From Sinohyriopsis cumingii (Eukaryota; Mollusca; Bivalvia; Unionida; Unionidae): a stretch of DNA of 64,000 bases. Location of the stretch: NCBI GenBank assembly GCA_028554795.2, contig CM068825.1:89772951-89836950 (forward strand), in the 5' to 3' direction. This document shows, piece after piece, positions 34,560 to 47,115 of this stretch. Every line of letters starts with the position of its first letter. The stretch's first letter is position 1. Under the pieces are notes generated by a model. That model worked only from the letters and a program-made list of their open reading frames with translations. It had not been told where the DNA came from and did not search any database. The position numbers and the translations under genes were made by a program.

Positions 34560-35159
34560 CATATTGCAGACAAATGATAATTATATTACATTAAAGATAC
34601 AAACAAAAACTAACACATGATTTTTGCTAAAAGGATGCTTGTATGATTCTGACTGAGCTATTAAGGTTAATTCCTCATGCAAGTGGTGGCTTTTATACTG
34701 AACCAACACCAACACCAACCCCTCTTTTTTACATTCATTTTTGACAGGAAAGCGCTATTTTGAATATTTTCCTGTGACAAGGCAGCTAAAAGAATCAGTA
34801 TGTGCCTTATGCATGAATAAAGTTCACTAGTACTTAACAAATTAGCATACTTTTCATCGCCTCTCAACTATCTAGATTTTTAGTTATTTACCTCTGTAAC
34901 AGACACACGTAGATACGCAAACCAAGTCGGCTGATCATTTGCAGCCCAAGTTACGCATTTGATCTCCCGTGCTCGTCTAACTGTGACAGGCATCAACAAG
35001 CTAACCCATTTCCAAGCCCAACTCAAAGTAAATGTAAACCACATTACAGATTTAGCCTCTGTGTGAATTTATAAATGCTAGAATTGTGATAATAAGGCTC
35101 ATGCCTTCGACCTTAAAAATGGGATGGGGTGTCAAAATAAGAAACTATCCAGTGAGACC
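34560..35159 (+). mobile_element. Repeat A, copy 2 (left end missing)
   Basis: Closely similar to 16560-17125, ending in CTATCCAGTGAGACC. The left TIR seen at 16500 is absent. It is inserted in Polinton fragment A upstream of the penton gene. Confidence 0.8.
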
Positions 35160-35179
35160 TGATTATTTACGGTATCAGG

Positions 35180-35615
35180 TCACAATTAGTACTTCCAGTT
35201 CAGTACCCACGAATAAAAGTTCCTCTCTCATTTTGGTTTTGATAGAAGAGCTAGATTTATGCATTTTTGGTAGGGATTTGAAGGTAATTGTTTATTCTTG
35301 AGGATATGAGCTCAGGGTTTTGTTGTCTGTGTGTATTTCGGCGACAGTGCACAGTGAGTAATAAGGCGTTGGTGATGATCCGGAAGTGATTGCATGCTGC
35401 TCTGTTTGCAGTCTAGCATCTCAAAGAAATGCAGGTCAACCTTTGATAAGAACTTCACCGTGAAGTCATCTTTGAAGGTATTTTAGATAAACATATGATT
35501 TGTATTGATTGTAACACAGTGAAAATGTCAGTACAGAGAAACAAATGTAGAGAACATATAGTAAAATTAATTGTGTTATATGTCCTGTCATACTTATATT
35601 CTTCATGTCCCTGAG
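35180..35615 (-). mobile_element. LINE 3' end (5'-truncated copy)
   Basis: Matches 21122-21600 along its length, including the 3' terminus (CTGAACTGGAAGTA...ATTGTGA on the minus strand) and TATGACAGGACATA just after the stop codon. The few bases before that resemble the last LINE codons, then similarity ends. It is a typical short, 5'-truncated insertion. Confidence 0.85.
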
Positions 35616-35619
35616 ATGA

Positions 35620-35860
35620 AAAGATTACTTTCCAACGATTCTAAAGCGTTCCTGTGACTCTGATTATTCCGGTTGTGGCTATTGCTAGTACCTTTGTCGC
35701 TGCCGCTGTTACCGTCGGTATGTCTCCACAAAGGATCGGGAAGAAGATAACCAATACAGCTGCTGAGTAAAATGATCCACAGTTATTTATAATTTCGTTG
35801 CAAATACAGGTTGCAAAAGCTGCTAAAATGACACAATACAAAACGACTACGTGATTTAAA
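35620..35860 (-). pseudogene. Small membrane protein, Polinton A
   Basis: The frame YCVILAAFATCICNEIINNC then GSFYSAAVLVIFFPIL parallels YCMIGAAIANLSLQ and FFPFL in the copy at 55907-56213. It has two hydrophobic stretches. Function unknown. Position between integrase and penton genes is conserved in both copies. Confidence 0.55.
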
Positions 35861-35999
35861 AAAAGACGATTTGATTTTTAAGTACAGGTTATCCGCGCAA
35901 TACCTCACTCACCGCTGTTGTTGTTGTTTATGTTCCTGGGGCGATGACGTGGAGAAGGTGTTATAGCAGTTAAAGACAAGTTCATTATGTCTTCTTCTT

Positions 36000-36470
36000 T
36001 TAGTCAATGACTTGCAGTGCTGCCATTCAAAATTCTAAACTCGATTGGTATCCTTTCCAAGGTACTTGAACTTCTTATATACAACGTTTTCCCAAATTAC
36101 GTGTTCTTTGGTCAAAAATGTTTTCAATATCGTACACGTGGTGTTTTTTTAGGATGGGGGGGGGGGGGCTGTGGTTGTAGCTCAGGCAAGCTGATGGTTC
36201 CTTTTAGCACTTCTCTGTTCATATTTTCAATTTTGTTTTAGACAGGCAGGTTACATTCAAGCACCTGTTCTGGGAGACGAATATTATCTGATCTAGTAAG
36301 GTAAACGCATTCTCTACAGTGCTTTTTCCCCAATATGAATCGAGTCTTCTGTGTTTAACACTTCGTTTTGTTTGGATGGCTCCGAGGTTCCAAATAATCG
36401 CTTCAAACACTATCAAGTTGCTTTGGGGCTCACTTCTTTGTTGGCGAGAGAGTTGTGCAAAGGTAAAATG
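36000..36470 (-). pseudogene. Polinton integrase C-terminal region (SH3-like + chromodomain), copy A
   Basis: Decayed frames parallel the copy at 56.2-56.7 kb. ERLFG-like KRLFG, KVEVLAAGDLVHIGK-like NEVLNTEDSIHIGE, DMNGEVLKGT-like NMNREVLKGT, and a chromodomain remnant (IESI-like ILKTFLTKEHV, VRWKGYP-like KFKYLGKD). A G9-10 run at about 36155 falls in the linker. The catalytic core is absent. Confidence 0.6.
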
Positions 36471-37400
36471 GCTGATGAAAGGGAACCTATGTTGTATAAG
36501 GAGGTCATCATGTGTGCTCGAAATACGTTGTCATCTGACATGCCGATGATTTTAAAAATAAAATCGGAATTTCCAGGATACTTACCATATTATAAATTAT
36601 GCATTGGGACGAAATAATCCGCCTAACATTCTAGAAATGCATGTCTCGATCTGCTGATAAGTTAATTCCCTATGGCATTATGCATACCTTGCGAAGACTA
36701 TTTTCCTTCTTTGCTTAGACGCATCCTAAACCCCCCAGCTCTACAAGCTATGACACAATTAATTGCTTCCTGGCTGTATGGGGGAACAGATGCATGTTTC
36801 AAATGCCTTGTTCACTGCATGTTGTACTGTACTTAGTTATACCTGAATCAGTCATTACAATTGGGCTTGCTGTAAGTACTGCATTTGAAAATATCGTATT
36901 CCTTTCTGTTCACTTTTTTTTTTCTCTTTTCTAAAGAAGTCATGGGGTATTTTTCAACAAAGCATCTGAATTTTTTTTTAAAACCTGACGTTTCCAAAAT
37001 AGAAAGCACAGCTGAACACACGCACACAGACACTAACACAATTAATGGTAAGTTTACATATCTTTTTTACGGATTTATGATGGGCACAGATCCCTTTGTT
37101 ATCAAAGTAAAATAAATATTACGAAAATACATATGTAGACAAACGATTGCGAAAATGTACGCATCAGATAGACTGACAGATCTAATCTGTTTTATAACGT
37201 GAATATGTGTAAGTCTGCATGGTGCCTTCATGCCAACACTTACATTATACTAAACAGACTGGTATAATTTATTGGATACAGAGATAGAAAATCACATGCA
37301 CAGGAATATAGGACTGTAGACTGGTGAATATTACATAAATTCATACAGATTCTTGTACACACCGGTATACGTCAGAGAGAGGAAACATTATAATACAAAC

Positions 37401-37460
<60 letters not shown>

Positions 37461-39084
37461 GAAAGTGAGTGTGTCCTGCAAACCAGTCTTGTGTTTCTAA
37501 TTCACTGTAATAACAAAAAGGTTATTTGAATGCTATAATATACTTAGGACTTCAACTTGTCGAACGAAATAAACTCAACTACATATTCTATTTGTCCGCG
37601 TGTTGATAGCGAAACGATGATTGTTCAAGGTGTTATGATCAGCTGCGACAGAATTAGTCTGATAAATAAACCCCACCGCAAATCTGTGTTGATACTGATT
37701 ACTGATAAACGATATGTACGTCGATCAATATCATCACCGGTAAAGGGCTGATTTCTCGACTTAACACAATATGAACCGTGCATATAGAGTATATTTTATA
37801 TTCATGACCTGGCAAAATAAAAAAGAAAGAAAAAAAGCCGTGAAGTACTGGTAAGTTTCAATGACTGTATTGTATGGAGGGGGTTACCGCCACAATTTAA
37901 TTCATGTATTTTCTGTTCTTTATTGACGAAAATTATGAAATGGCAGGTTGCAAGTGGTACTTTCATAGAATGATGAATGACATCTAGATTGCCCACAAAT
38001 CAATAGAAGTATTCACATGTTAAGTTGAAGCGAATAAATAAATAAATAAATATCCATGTGACTGCATCGCAATAAACATTTTCAAAACCCTGATTTTAAG
38101 ACGATGAGAGAATCCATCATGCTTAAAACGTTATTAAATGCTGTTTCATGCTATGGTATTTAACTAGGCAAATTCATATATGGGTCAATATTAAATATAT
38201 ATCAGTTCAATCTTTGCATTTTAGAAAACATCATATTCGATAATGTGATGTTTTGGCAAACACTGGCACAGGTGCGTCAAGATTCTTCATTGATATGAGA
38301 CAAGAGAAAACTGACTTGTCGAGAAATAGAGCTTACCTTCTCGTACTGTATCCACTTTCATTGGATTCTAATGCTACAAGTTTCATGCAGTGATACAAAA
38401 TTCCTACAGCCTGGAGAGACAAGGGCCATACTGTAAACTCTTTCGATTGGAGGGGGAAAATATTATTTTTAGTATTAGTATATGTTTTTGTGAAAGGACA
38501 CTCTGCAAGCATAATTTTTTTTCTTCTAATGATAAATGCACGTCACGGTGAATTTATTTATATATATTTATTTATTTTATCTAAAGACCAAACATAACAT
38601 GGGTCGGTGGTTCATATTAGAACTTTCAGGTATAACGGTACCAATTGCGCAAGTCCAGGTGGGCGGAGCTTAAGGTGTAGGAAGATTGCATTCAGAAATA
38701 AAGAACAACACTAGCTGTGATTGGTGCATTATGTAAGAGTTGTACTTTCTGTTAGGCTTAAAACAAGTTGTGCCTCTTGGCAACATGTGAGATTATGTTA
38801 ATTCCTATCTAGATCATAGTTTGTATTTTTTATGATCTTTTTAAAATGTGGTTCACATGGCTGAAACTGTGTCTGTTGTGACTAGATAACTCTTACCCAT
38901 GTCTAGTTCCAGCAGAGTTATCTCTCTTAAATGCAATGGAGTACCTGTTTTGTCCTTGTCAAATTGACAATCTAACACTGCTCTCTAGAAAAGTGTGTGA
39001 CATGCACGCTAAAGTAGGATAGAAAATATATTTATTTACCCAAACATTAGCATTAAAGTCTATAGAAAAACAATCGGTACTGTG
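36471..39084. other. No recognisable gene; (GA)n at 37404-37462
   Basis: About 2.6 kb without a supported gene. It contains a 59-bp (GA)n microsatellite. The open frames at 36351-36617 and 36885-37115 show no family motif. Confidence 0.5.
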
Positions 39085-39192
39085 ATACCTTCGCGGGTTC
39101 TTCTTCCCCCAGTCATAATGGCCGCCATGTATACCTATCTTTGGCTTGTGTTGAGAATCGTCGTTAAACCCCACAAAAAAATTCAAAAACAA
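39085..39192 (+). mobile_element. SINE family 2, 3' fragment
   Basis: The body and tail match the copies at 8487 and 43132 (GGTTCTTCTTCC, AATGGCCGCCATGTATA, then CGTTAAACCCCACA). The tRNA-like head is missing. Confidence 0.75.
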
Positions 39193-39226
39193 CAGTAAAG
39201 GCCCACTGACATAAATGATGACAATA

Positions 39227-39227
<1 letters not shown>

Positions 39228-39276
<49 letters not shown>

Positions 39277-39310
39277 GTGTGTGCGTGTGTGTGTGTATAT
39301 GTGTGTGTGT
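39228..39310. repeat. (AT)n(GT)n microsatellite
   Basis: A short AT run followed by about 65 bp of interrupted GT repeats. Confidence 0.95.
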
Positions 39311-39559
39311 TTATTACAACCTAAATAATGACAGTCATAATGAACGAATACATTTTTAAACTAGAAATTAAAAAAGCTATAATCTTTTCTTGCTGACTAG
39401 GGGTAGTAAATTACAAATTAAATGTCTCAGTTTTGTTCCTAGGAGTTATCGGTAAATTCCAAACCAGATTTAAAACACATGAATTTTTTTTTTAAATCGC
39501 CGAACCGATTCAGTTAGTTGAGTCTAAAGTGACTGGAGAGAGAACCGATTTCCCAACAT

Positions 39560-39735
39560 TATTTAAGACTACACGTTACAAAAGACCCATACAAAGTACG
39601 TATGACTGACCAATTTCACATTAGTATTAAATACAATACATTATAAAAAGACCGATACAAAGTACGTATGTCTGACCAATTTCACAATAGTATTTAAGAT
39701 AACACGTTACAAAGGATCGATATTACGTATGACTG
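39560..39735 (+). repeat. 65-66-bp tandem repeat, about 2.7 units
   Basis: The unit carries ATACAAAGTACGTATG, then CTGACCAATTTCACA and ACACGTTACAAA. Three successive copies, the last partial. Confidence 0.85.
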
Positions 39736-41050
39736 ATATATTAATCAAGTATTTGCAAATGCGCTTTAATAACCTCGTAAACCTGGATTGCTTTGGATAT
39801 AGTAACCTTAATATGGACATTGAAGCTGAGGGTGCTTCTCAGCCATACACCCCGATATTGGATCTGATTAAAATTAGATCCCCACTGTCCTACGTCAGGT
39901 AGGACCGTGAAGATCTGATTTCACACTCATTTTCAGTTACTAACAGTGTTTATAAACTGTGCCTACATCTCTCTGATGGAACTCGTAATCTCTTACCTGT
40001 CAGAAAGATTTATTAAATCTTCCGTTATCAGTAAATTAAAGGCACTTCTAACACTTAATGAAGGTCTTTTGTATAAATTAAAAATAATATCGACCACAAA
40101 ACAAACCCCTAATGCACCCCAGAAATTTGAGCATTAGCAACTCTTTCGTATATCTTACACAAATATGAAGAAAATCATTGAAGAATATTACAAGTCACGT
40201 GTGCGGCACGGAATTAAACGCGTTGGAAAAGTCATAATATGTTTGAGGTACTTGTGACTTATTATCAATTTCTTTTTAAATGAAGTCAGTAAAACTGCTG
40301 TTCTTCACGTTATGACATGGTTTGTAAAATCTGTAAAATGCATTAAAAGAATTTAAAACAGATTGGATGAACTGTTAGGAGTGACACAATTCTGTAATTC
40401 TAGTCTAAATTGCTATCGCGTGATTGAAAAATTGGAATGATATTTACCTTTTTTAGCATATCAGGAAAAGTACTGGATTTTATAGATATGTTTAAAAAGT
40501 TTCCATACAGGTACACATAAGTTATTGGCGTATGCTTTTTAAGAACACATACCAGAGACATAATGAAAGCCACAGGCTTCTTCCACAAAATAAATTCACT
40601 CGAGACTTTATGAACTTCAATACATATAATGGTTATGATATTTAAAGAGTCAATGGACAGCTTATACATGTGCATATTTGGTTAAAAATCGATAGGATTG
40701 GAAATAAATACACTTTTGAAGAAATTATTGAGAATGTTTGCAATGTGTAAAGAATCCATACACACAGAAAATCCATCTATAATTACTGAAGGGACTGACT
40801 TTCACATTTTTCAAACTCCAATGCCATTTTAGGGTTTTCTTTTATGGAAAATTCAATGTATGTGAAATAATCTTTGTGTTTATAGTTCTGACAATTTGTA
40901 GTTCTCTTCTTGCTATACAAGAAACAAAACAGAACCACGAAAAATCAGTGTTACTGTCCAGAGTTTTTCAGGAATCAATACTAAAATGCTCTCCTAGCTT
41001 TCTCTCATTACATTAATCATATCTTAACATATCAAACTGAAAACGTATCG
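39736..41050. other. No recognisable feature
   Basis: Short frames only (for example 40400-40675 minus), none with a motif. Confidence 0.5.
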
Positions 41051-41507
41051 TGGCAACTGGTACACAATACATTGTAATCGAATAGATATGTCTGGCAACT
41101 GGTGCACAGTATATTGTAATCGAATAGACGTGTTTGGCAACTGGTACACAATACATTGTAATCGAATAGATGTGTTTGGCAACTAAAAACTATACATTGT
41201 AATTGAATAGATGTGTTTGGCAACTGGTACACAATACATTGTAATCGAATAGACGTGTTTGGCAACTAAAAACAATACATTGTAATTGAATAGATGTGTT
41301 TGGCAACTGGTACACAATACATTGTAATCGAATAGATGTGTTTGGCAACTGGTACACAATACATTGTAATCGAATAGATGTGTTTGGCAACTGGTACACA
41401 ATACATTGTAATCGAATAGATGTGTTTGGCAACTGGTACACAATACATTGTAATCGAATAGATGTGTTTGGCAATTGGTACACAATACAGTGTAATCAAA
41501 TACACGT
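41051..41507. repeat. 42-bp minisatellite, about 11 units
   Basis: The unit is TTTGGCAACTGGTACACAAT followed by ACATTGTAATCGAATAGATGTG. A variant with CTAAAAAC instead of CTGGTACAC occurs twice. The 42-bp length keeps several frames open on both strands and creates repetitive 14-residue peptides. I regard these as artefacts. Confidence 0.95.
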
Positions 41508-41732
41508 GTTGACACATCACTCTCAATGCTGCTTCGTGCACATTCGAAAGCTTTAGAGGTCATCAGAAGCAAAAATCTCCTTATACAAGGAATCTTGACG
41601 GTTAAATGTCTAAAAAGATGCAGATTTTGTGCATGTTATATAAAAGTGAACTGCTGTAAATAGTGACGGAAATAAGAATAAACTAATAGACTCCCTATTG
41701 AGTATAACGTAATTTTACCCCGAATGACACCT

Positions 41733-41861
41733 GACACCGCTTGGCTGGCTTAATTAGTTAAAGCATCCGCCTCGGATGAGGGTTCGAGAATCGGACGAGT
41801 CATACACAAATCTCATAAAAAAAATAGTACTAGCAGGTGCCTCGCCAGGCGCTCACCATTT
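41733..41861 (+). mobile_element. SINE family 1, 5' fragment
   Basis: tRNA-like head (GGCTTAATTAGTTAAAGC, with a B-box remnant GAGGGTTCGAGAATCG) and the GCCTCGCCAGGCGCTCACC body start. It is cut off by repeat A at 41862. Confidence 0.75.
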
Positions 41862-41960
41862 GGTCTCACTGGATAGTTTCGTATTTTGACACCGTTCTAA
41901 TTTTTAAGGTAGAAGGCATGATCATGCGCCTAGCATTTATAAATTCACAAGAATGTAATA
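41862..41960 (-). mobile_element. Repeat A, terminal fragment
   Basis: GGTCTCACTGGATAGTTTCG and onward matches the reverse complement of 17030-17125. It joins the SINE fragment directly, so repeat A probably inserted in the SINE and both were later truncated. Confidence 0.75.
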
Positions 41961-43131
41961 CAATTTAAAAACTGTAACTAAAATTTTGTGATTTTACCTT
42001 TACTGGAAGAAAGCTGGGAGAAAGAAGAAGGTACAGACCAGGAAATAAATATCGTATTCATTGGGATTTTTGTTGTTGTTGTTGTTAAAATCAAGCTTTA
42101 CTGGAATCAAAAGTTCAGAATATCAAGATGTATACCACTTAAAACAGGAAATATAAGTTTAACATTGTTTTGTTAAATACATATTTACAAAGTAAATGTA
42201 CTAGCTGTATGAGGATGATTTTAAATATTACAAATGCTTTTTATACACCAGTTTAAAAGTTTGATTTTATTTTTCTCTAAATTTGTTTTTATTACAAGAA
42301 ATCTCATTAAAATAAGGTAATTTATATACATTTCAAATTTTTAAGAGTTTCTTCTGTTTAAAGCTAGAAAAATGTGCCCCATGGTAAATACTGATATGAA
42401 GTGATATGTCAGCGAGGAATGATTTTTTTCTTGTTACTTCAATTTAGGCCTAGTTAGCTTAAATATAAATTACCAGTCAAATTGAGCAATAAAAACTAAC
42501 ATTAACTGTAAAAAGAAAAGCTAACGGTTGCTTTTTATGTGCCTTTGTCTCTAAAGTGACCGTTTTCCAAATTCCGAAATTGAATTTAAAGAAAACAAAA
42601 CACACGAAAAGTAATTGATTGAAAGTCCTCAGAAAGTGACATTTCTGATGTACTTGGAATTTACAGGAAAAAATGTAAAAAGATGCCTTGCACATATTTC
42701 TAATTTGCCAGGGGTATTTCCCGACTTTTAACAATATTACTTTAGCGCGCAAGGGAGTACCTCAGTAACATTTCTTTATCTTAAAGATAAACCACAGAAG
42801 CACGTTACTGCGCTTTACTCAAAATTATACCTTTTGAAAATATTTTGAAAAGCGATTTTTATGCGTATATTACTAAAGACTCCTGAAAATGTCACCAGTG
42901 TGAAAGCTGCTTCTGATCACAAAAAGATATCGGCGAAACCTTGGAGTAATGTATATTTCGGGGAAAACATACAAATATTTTTAAATATGCACATTCAAGT
43001 CAATTTACATACCTTCATGGAGTTTTCTTCTCGCTTGTTGCAAGGAAACGAAATGAAGCGAACACCAGAAGAATAAGAAACGAGAACCATATTAGGCATG
43101 AGACACGGGAAGACATCAACTTACGTAACAG
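41961..43131. other. No recognisable feature
   Basis: AT-rich sequence; open frames are short and without motifs. Confidence 0.5.
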
Positions 43132-43371
43132 GGGGCCCTGAGTGGCCGAGTGGTCTAAAGCGCTCTCCGTTACGGATCACTGCCATCTCACCTGTCTGCA
43201 TTTGTTCGAGTCTCGAATTCGGCTAATGTGGGTATGTGAAAGAGCTTGCCAGTAGCTTCTCGTGGGTAGGTGGTTCTTTCTGGGGTTTTCCCTGGTTCTT
43301 CCTCCACCATTATTACTGGCCGCCATGTATAGCCTATTTTGTGCTGAAAAAAGCGTTAAACTTCAAAACAA
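43132..43371 (+). mobile_element. SINE family 2 (full copy)
   Basis: The head is TGAGTGGCCGAGTGGTCTAA with B-box-like TTGTTCGAGTCTCG, then the shared body and a CAAAACAACAAC tail. It is flanked by a 15-bp direct repeat CAACTTACGKAACAG (43117-43131 and 43372-43386, one mismatch). Confidence 0.93.
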
Positions 43372-43386
43372 CAACTTACGGAACAG

Positions 43387-44129
43387 CGTTTGTCATGCGC
43401 AGTTTCGTTCTTTTTTCCGGACGATTCTTTATAATCGAAACTTCAAATGCGTCTTTTTCGATAAGACAGTACATATGATAATAAATGTACCAGAAAATGA
43501 ATATTTTCAGCCAAAGTTCATGCATCAAAATTAATCAAAATACACATGTGTCACACTGTCATCTTCACCATATTGTTAAATATCTCTGCATCACAGTAAC
43601 ACGTGGTCATCTGACAAATGAAATATACTGCGTTACAAGATGGCCACCGCAAACTTAAGATACGGATGCATCAAAATCCCTTTTCAGTCTGAAATACATA
43701 AATACATATAAATTTATCACATCATGAAGCACGATGATATAATTACAAACCAGAAACACGGTGGCCTTGAACTATTTAAATGTTGATTCAAGAGAAGAAT
43801 AAGGATTTCAAATCTTGTATCACGATATTAATCCCGATTTATTTTTTAAGCCAATGTATGTATTTTAAAAGATTTTTCTTAATAAATAATAATGAAAGAG
43901 GGAATTTTTTTTAACAGCACAGGATCCTCGCCAACCATGTTTATTGATTTGTCGATCTTATTATCTAACTCGCAGCCTCATATATCAGTCATGAAATTCT
44001 GAATACCAAAGAAGATTACCGATTTATTCAGCTCTGAACATATCATACACACTCGCTTATAAGCAGAGTCCACTGCAAAAAGCATAGACCCTAATATATC
44101 ATCATAATGCACTGGCATATCAGCATCTG
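43387..44129. other. No recognisable feature
   Basis: AT-rich sequence without motifs. Confidence 0.5.
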
Positions 44130-44238
44130 TGCTGTCTGTTCAAATGATCACTCCTAAAAACCTGCTAGACCCAGATCTGCCAGCGCATTATGCGACGGAA
44201 GATCTGGGTGTGAACAGTTTGCAGTTGGACCCTACTTT
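44130..44238 (-). repeat. Single diverged unit related to the 79-bp satellite
   Basis: In reverse complement this reads GTCCAACTGCAAACTGTTCA, then an AGATCTGGGT-flanked core with GCATAATGCGC, then TTAGGAGTGATCA. It matches 58155-58250 (GTCCAACTGCAAACTG..., GCATAATGCACC..., TTAGGGGTGATCA). It directly abuts the MITE at 44239. Confidence 0.75.
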
Positions 44239-45004
44239 AGTCCTACAATGTAAGACATAGCACATGTTATTTATGTTTTAGTGCTATGTATTACTACCCA
44301 AACAATGGGCTTGTATAGCGTGTTCCGATGTCGGTTGCTATCGGAACGAGTAGTCAAAGTTTCAGGAATATCTCACACACTTGGCTGCCCATATCAACAC
44401 TCTTCCACAAATTGATATGCAATTAATATACTGACTGTGCCGTTTTTATCCTGGTGGAATCAAAATCTGACACTATCAAAATGGACGCATTTTCATGTTT
44501 CGTTGACATACATTTAAATTTGTTGAAATGCGACGGTAGTCGAGGTATGCCAAAGTATGTTCAAGTAGGTTCATATGGGGGATATGTTTCTTGAACGAAA
44601 CGAAACGTTGCTTACAGTTCCAATAGGCATAATATATATTTTTTTCGTTTCGTTAATGAATAATATTTAAACTTAACCCTATTTCGGCATTCCCGGCTTT
44701 CATAGCTTTCCAGCCAACTGAAATGTAGGCCAACAAAAATTGAAAACGGGTACATTTCTTTTGTGAGAATTTTAATTTAGTAGAGAAAGGACATCAGAGT
44801 AAGTAAAGCCTGACTAAAACATTATGACTCTGCTTTGTAGAAAAGCGTCGTTATTTTAGTTGCCATTTGTGTGAGATATTCCTGAAAATTTGACTTTCGC
44901 TACGATGTTAGTCGACATCAAAACACGCTACACGGCGCTGTTAGTCTGTAGGACCCTGACGCCCAAATCATAAATACCAGCGTCGAGGTCTTACACGTAG
45001 GACT
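44239..45004. mobile_element. 766-bp mariner-like TIR element
   Basis: Inverted arms of about 145 bp: left GTCCTACAATGTAAGAC..., right the reverse complement starting GTCCTACGTGTAAGAC. A shared inner block contains GTGTGAGATATTCCTGAAA. TA flanks both ends, so the target was TA. No transposase is visible. The right two-thirds recur at 46690-47115. Confidence 0.8.
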
Positions 45005-45414
45005 AGACCCTTCCTATAAGCGACTATGCATGTGGATACATACTCAAATTTCACTCTTTACAGTACTTAATGATGGTCACAGTTGAAATGTTCACAGTGC
45101 AATCAATTTAGCATTAATTATATCAGGTTCACAGTCAAACTAGATTCGTTATCAAGAAGGAATTAATTGTCTTTATTGTGAATACAAAATCATAAGATAT
45201 GGTTATGTTCTTTCTAAGCCCTTCAAACAAACAAACAAACCCCAAAAATACCTCCTTTGACAATCCATAACATGCGGATTCCTTAGATCTTATCGCTATG
45301 TAAGTACGTATGAATGTATGTACATCCACCTGTATGCAATTTTTCATTCCGTTTTAAAAACTCCCCTCTTCCGGACACGTATATAATTGTTCCTCACATA
45401 TAAAGACACAGCTA

Positions 45415-45610
45415 GCTGGTGCTTTCAAATTATGACTGGTAAAGAGTACCTCGATGATGAAAGAGTTATGAAGAATGGATTAATGGACACATTTCCAGAA
45501 GTCACACACATTCTTTGCACTCCGTAGTTGAGACTTCATATTGTATGCAAATGAAAAGGCTCAAAAACAGATTAACATTTAAAAAGTGTGTCGACAGCAA
45601 TTTTTTTTAG
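45415..45610 (+). pseudogene. Possible MULE transposase fragment
   Basis: The frame reads YLDDERVMKNGLMDTFPEVT then HILCT, close to the 'DxExal..a....FPxaxHLxC' block of Mutator-type transposases, and stops where H..DN would follow. It is a single short block, so chance is possible. Confidence 0.35.
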
Positions 45611-45654
45611 GACAGTTGGATTATTTGTGATGATACGTTTTGTTGCTGACAAAA

Positions 45655-45778
45655 TGTGGGACGATATACGGACTTCGTGCCAATCAACATCAAATGTGGG
45701 ACGATGTACAGACTTTACGCCGACCAACATAAAAAATGTGGGACGATATACAGACTTTATGTCAGTCAACATATGTCG
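45655..45778 (+). repeat. Approximately 43-bp tandem repeat, 3 units
   Basis: AAATGTGGGACGATRTACRG followed by ACTTYRYGCC/GTCARYCAACAT occurs three times. Confidence 0.85.
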
Positions 45779-46689
45779 ACCTTTTTTAATTACTCAACAC
45801 GTGACATGGGAATAAAAGAGCGAGAAAAATAAAAAGAGCAGTAAAACTTTGAAATAAAGGACCAACCGTAGCTGTGAAAATACAGTCACGTATTCAAAGA
45901 TCCATCGAGTGGAAATAAAAACCGCGTTTGGACTTTTTCATTGGCTTTGAAGAACATGCAGAGGTTTAATACAAAGATTTGAAATGAACATTGTTTTGGT
46001 GATGGACAGTTTGGTCTGGCTGATACACACAGGCAAGTCCGTTTTGAAAGGAGAGTTTGTGTCTCAAAGACAGACAAAGACAGGCAAAGTTTGTAACGAA
46101 AATTAAAGAGCTTGTCCCCAAAGACTAGCGTATCCCGACATAAATAGACAGAAAATGAGTAACTCTCAAATCCAGAACTAGTGGCAAAAATACCTGACCA
46201 AATGAAATATCAATAAAAAGCTCAAATCAATAAAAACAAAATCAATGTTTTAAAAGATGTAATTATGATGAACTAGAGCAACTTGTAACTAGTAAATACA
46301 CTGAAGTAAAATTGCATAACGGTGGATATGTATCTTTCAATGGGCAAGCCCAGTTTGTCCGTGATGTATCTGTGTAACTTGCTACAATTGGATACACGCA
46401 AACACATTCTCATTTGTGACATTATGTTTACCAGTACTTGTTTCACTCAGCTTTAAAAATAACAAAAAGTGAAAAACGTAGCAACAGGCATGACATAGCA
46501 ACAGTGGTCGATGTTATATTACAATATTCAAAGTTTATTCAACAGCCTTACAAAACCAAAGGGGCATAGTAGATTCATTACAAAGTGCTCATTTACATTT
46601 TGCACAAAACATTACTTTGGGATTATTGCGAATCCATTCAGAAATACTCTTGAAGCCGGGAATACCGAAATCAGGTAAAGAATAATAAG
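45779..46689. other. No recognisable feature
   Basis: No motif-bearing frames or terminal repeats seen. Confidence 0.5.
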
Positions 46690-47115
46690 AATCTTGAACG
46701 AAACGAAGCTATCTAAGCACTTTCTTCAATATTAATATATTTTTTCGTTTCATTAAAGAAGTATGCTTCAACTTAACCCGATTTCGGCATTCCTGGCTTC
46801 CTTCGCTTTCTTTTATCCAACTGAAATGTAGGTCGTTGGAACATGAAAACAGGTCCATTTACTTGTGTGGGAATTTGAATTTATTAGAAAAAAAAAGACA
46901 TTAGAGTAAGTATAGTCTCACTAAAATCTTAAGACTTTAATTTGTAGAAAAGCATCGTTATGGGCTTTTAAGTGTTTGAGATATTCCTGAAAATTTTACT
47001 TTTGTTACCATATTAGTCGACATCAAAACACGATACACAGCGCTATTATTTAAGCAGTAAGATCTCGACCCCAGAACATAAATATCAGGGTCGATGTCTT
47101 ACATTGTAGGACAGG
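46690..47115 (+). mobile_element. Partial copy of the 766-bp mariner-like element
   Basis: Colinear with 44590-45004: CTTGAACGAAACGAA, TTTTTTCGTTTC, CAACTGAAATGTAGG, GAGATATTCCTGAAAATTT, TTAGTCGACATCAAAACACG, ending TTACATTGTAGGAC. The left arm is missing or replaced. Confidence 0.85.

Larger units (their letters stand above)
33640..36470 (-). mobile_element. Polinton/Maverick-like fragment A (integrase end to penton gene)
   Basis: Minus-strand pieces line up in the same order with the better copy at 50.1-57.0 kb: integrase C-terminal part, small membrane protein, penton-like protein. Between the last two, about 1.05 kb of foreign sequence (a repeat A copy and a LINE 3' end, 34560-35615) is inserted. 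The fragment stops just after the penton gene; the capsid, protease and other genes are missing. It lies 200 bp from V1 in the opposite orientation. Confidence 0.75.

Noticed and set aside
36351-36617. 88-codon plus-strand frame
   Set aside because: Overlaps, on the opposite strand, the integrase remnant of Polinton fragment A, and shows no motif itself.
41032-41572. Several overlapping repetitive open frames on both strands
   Set aside because: They arise because the 42-bp minisatellite unit is a multiple of three; no start context or conserved domain.
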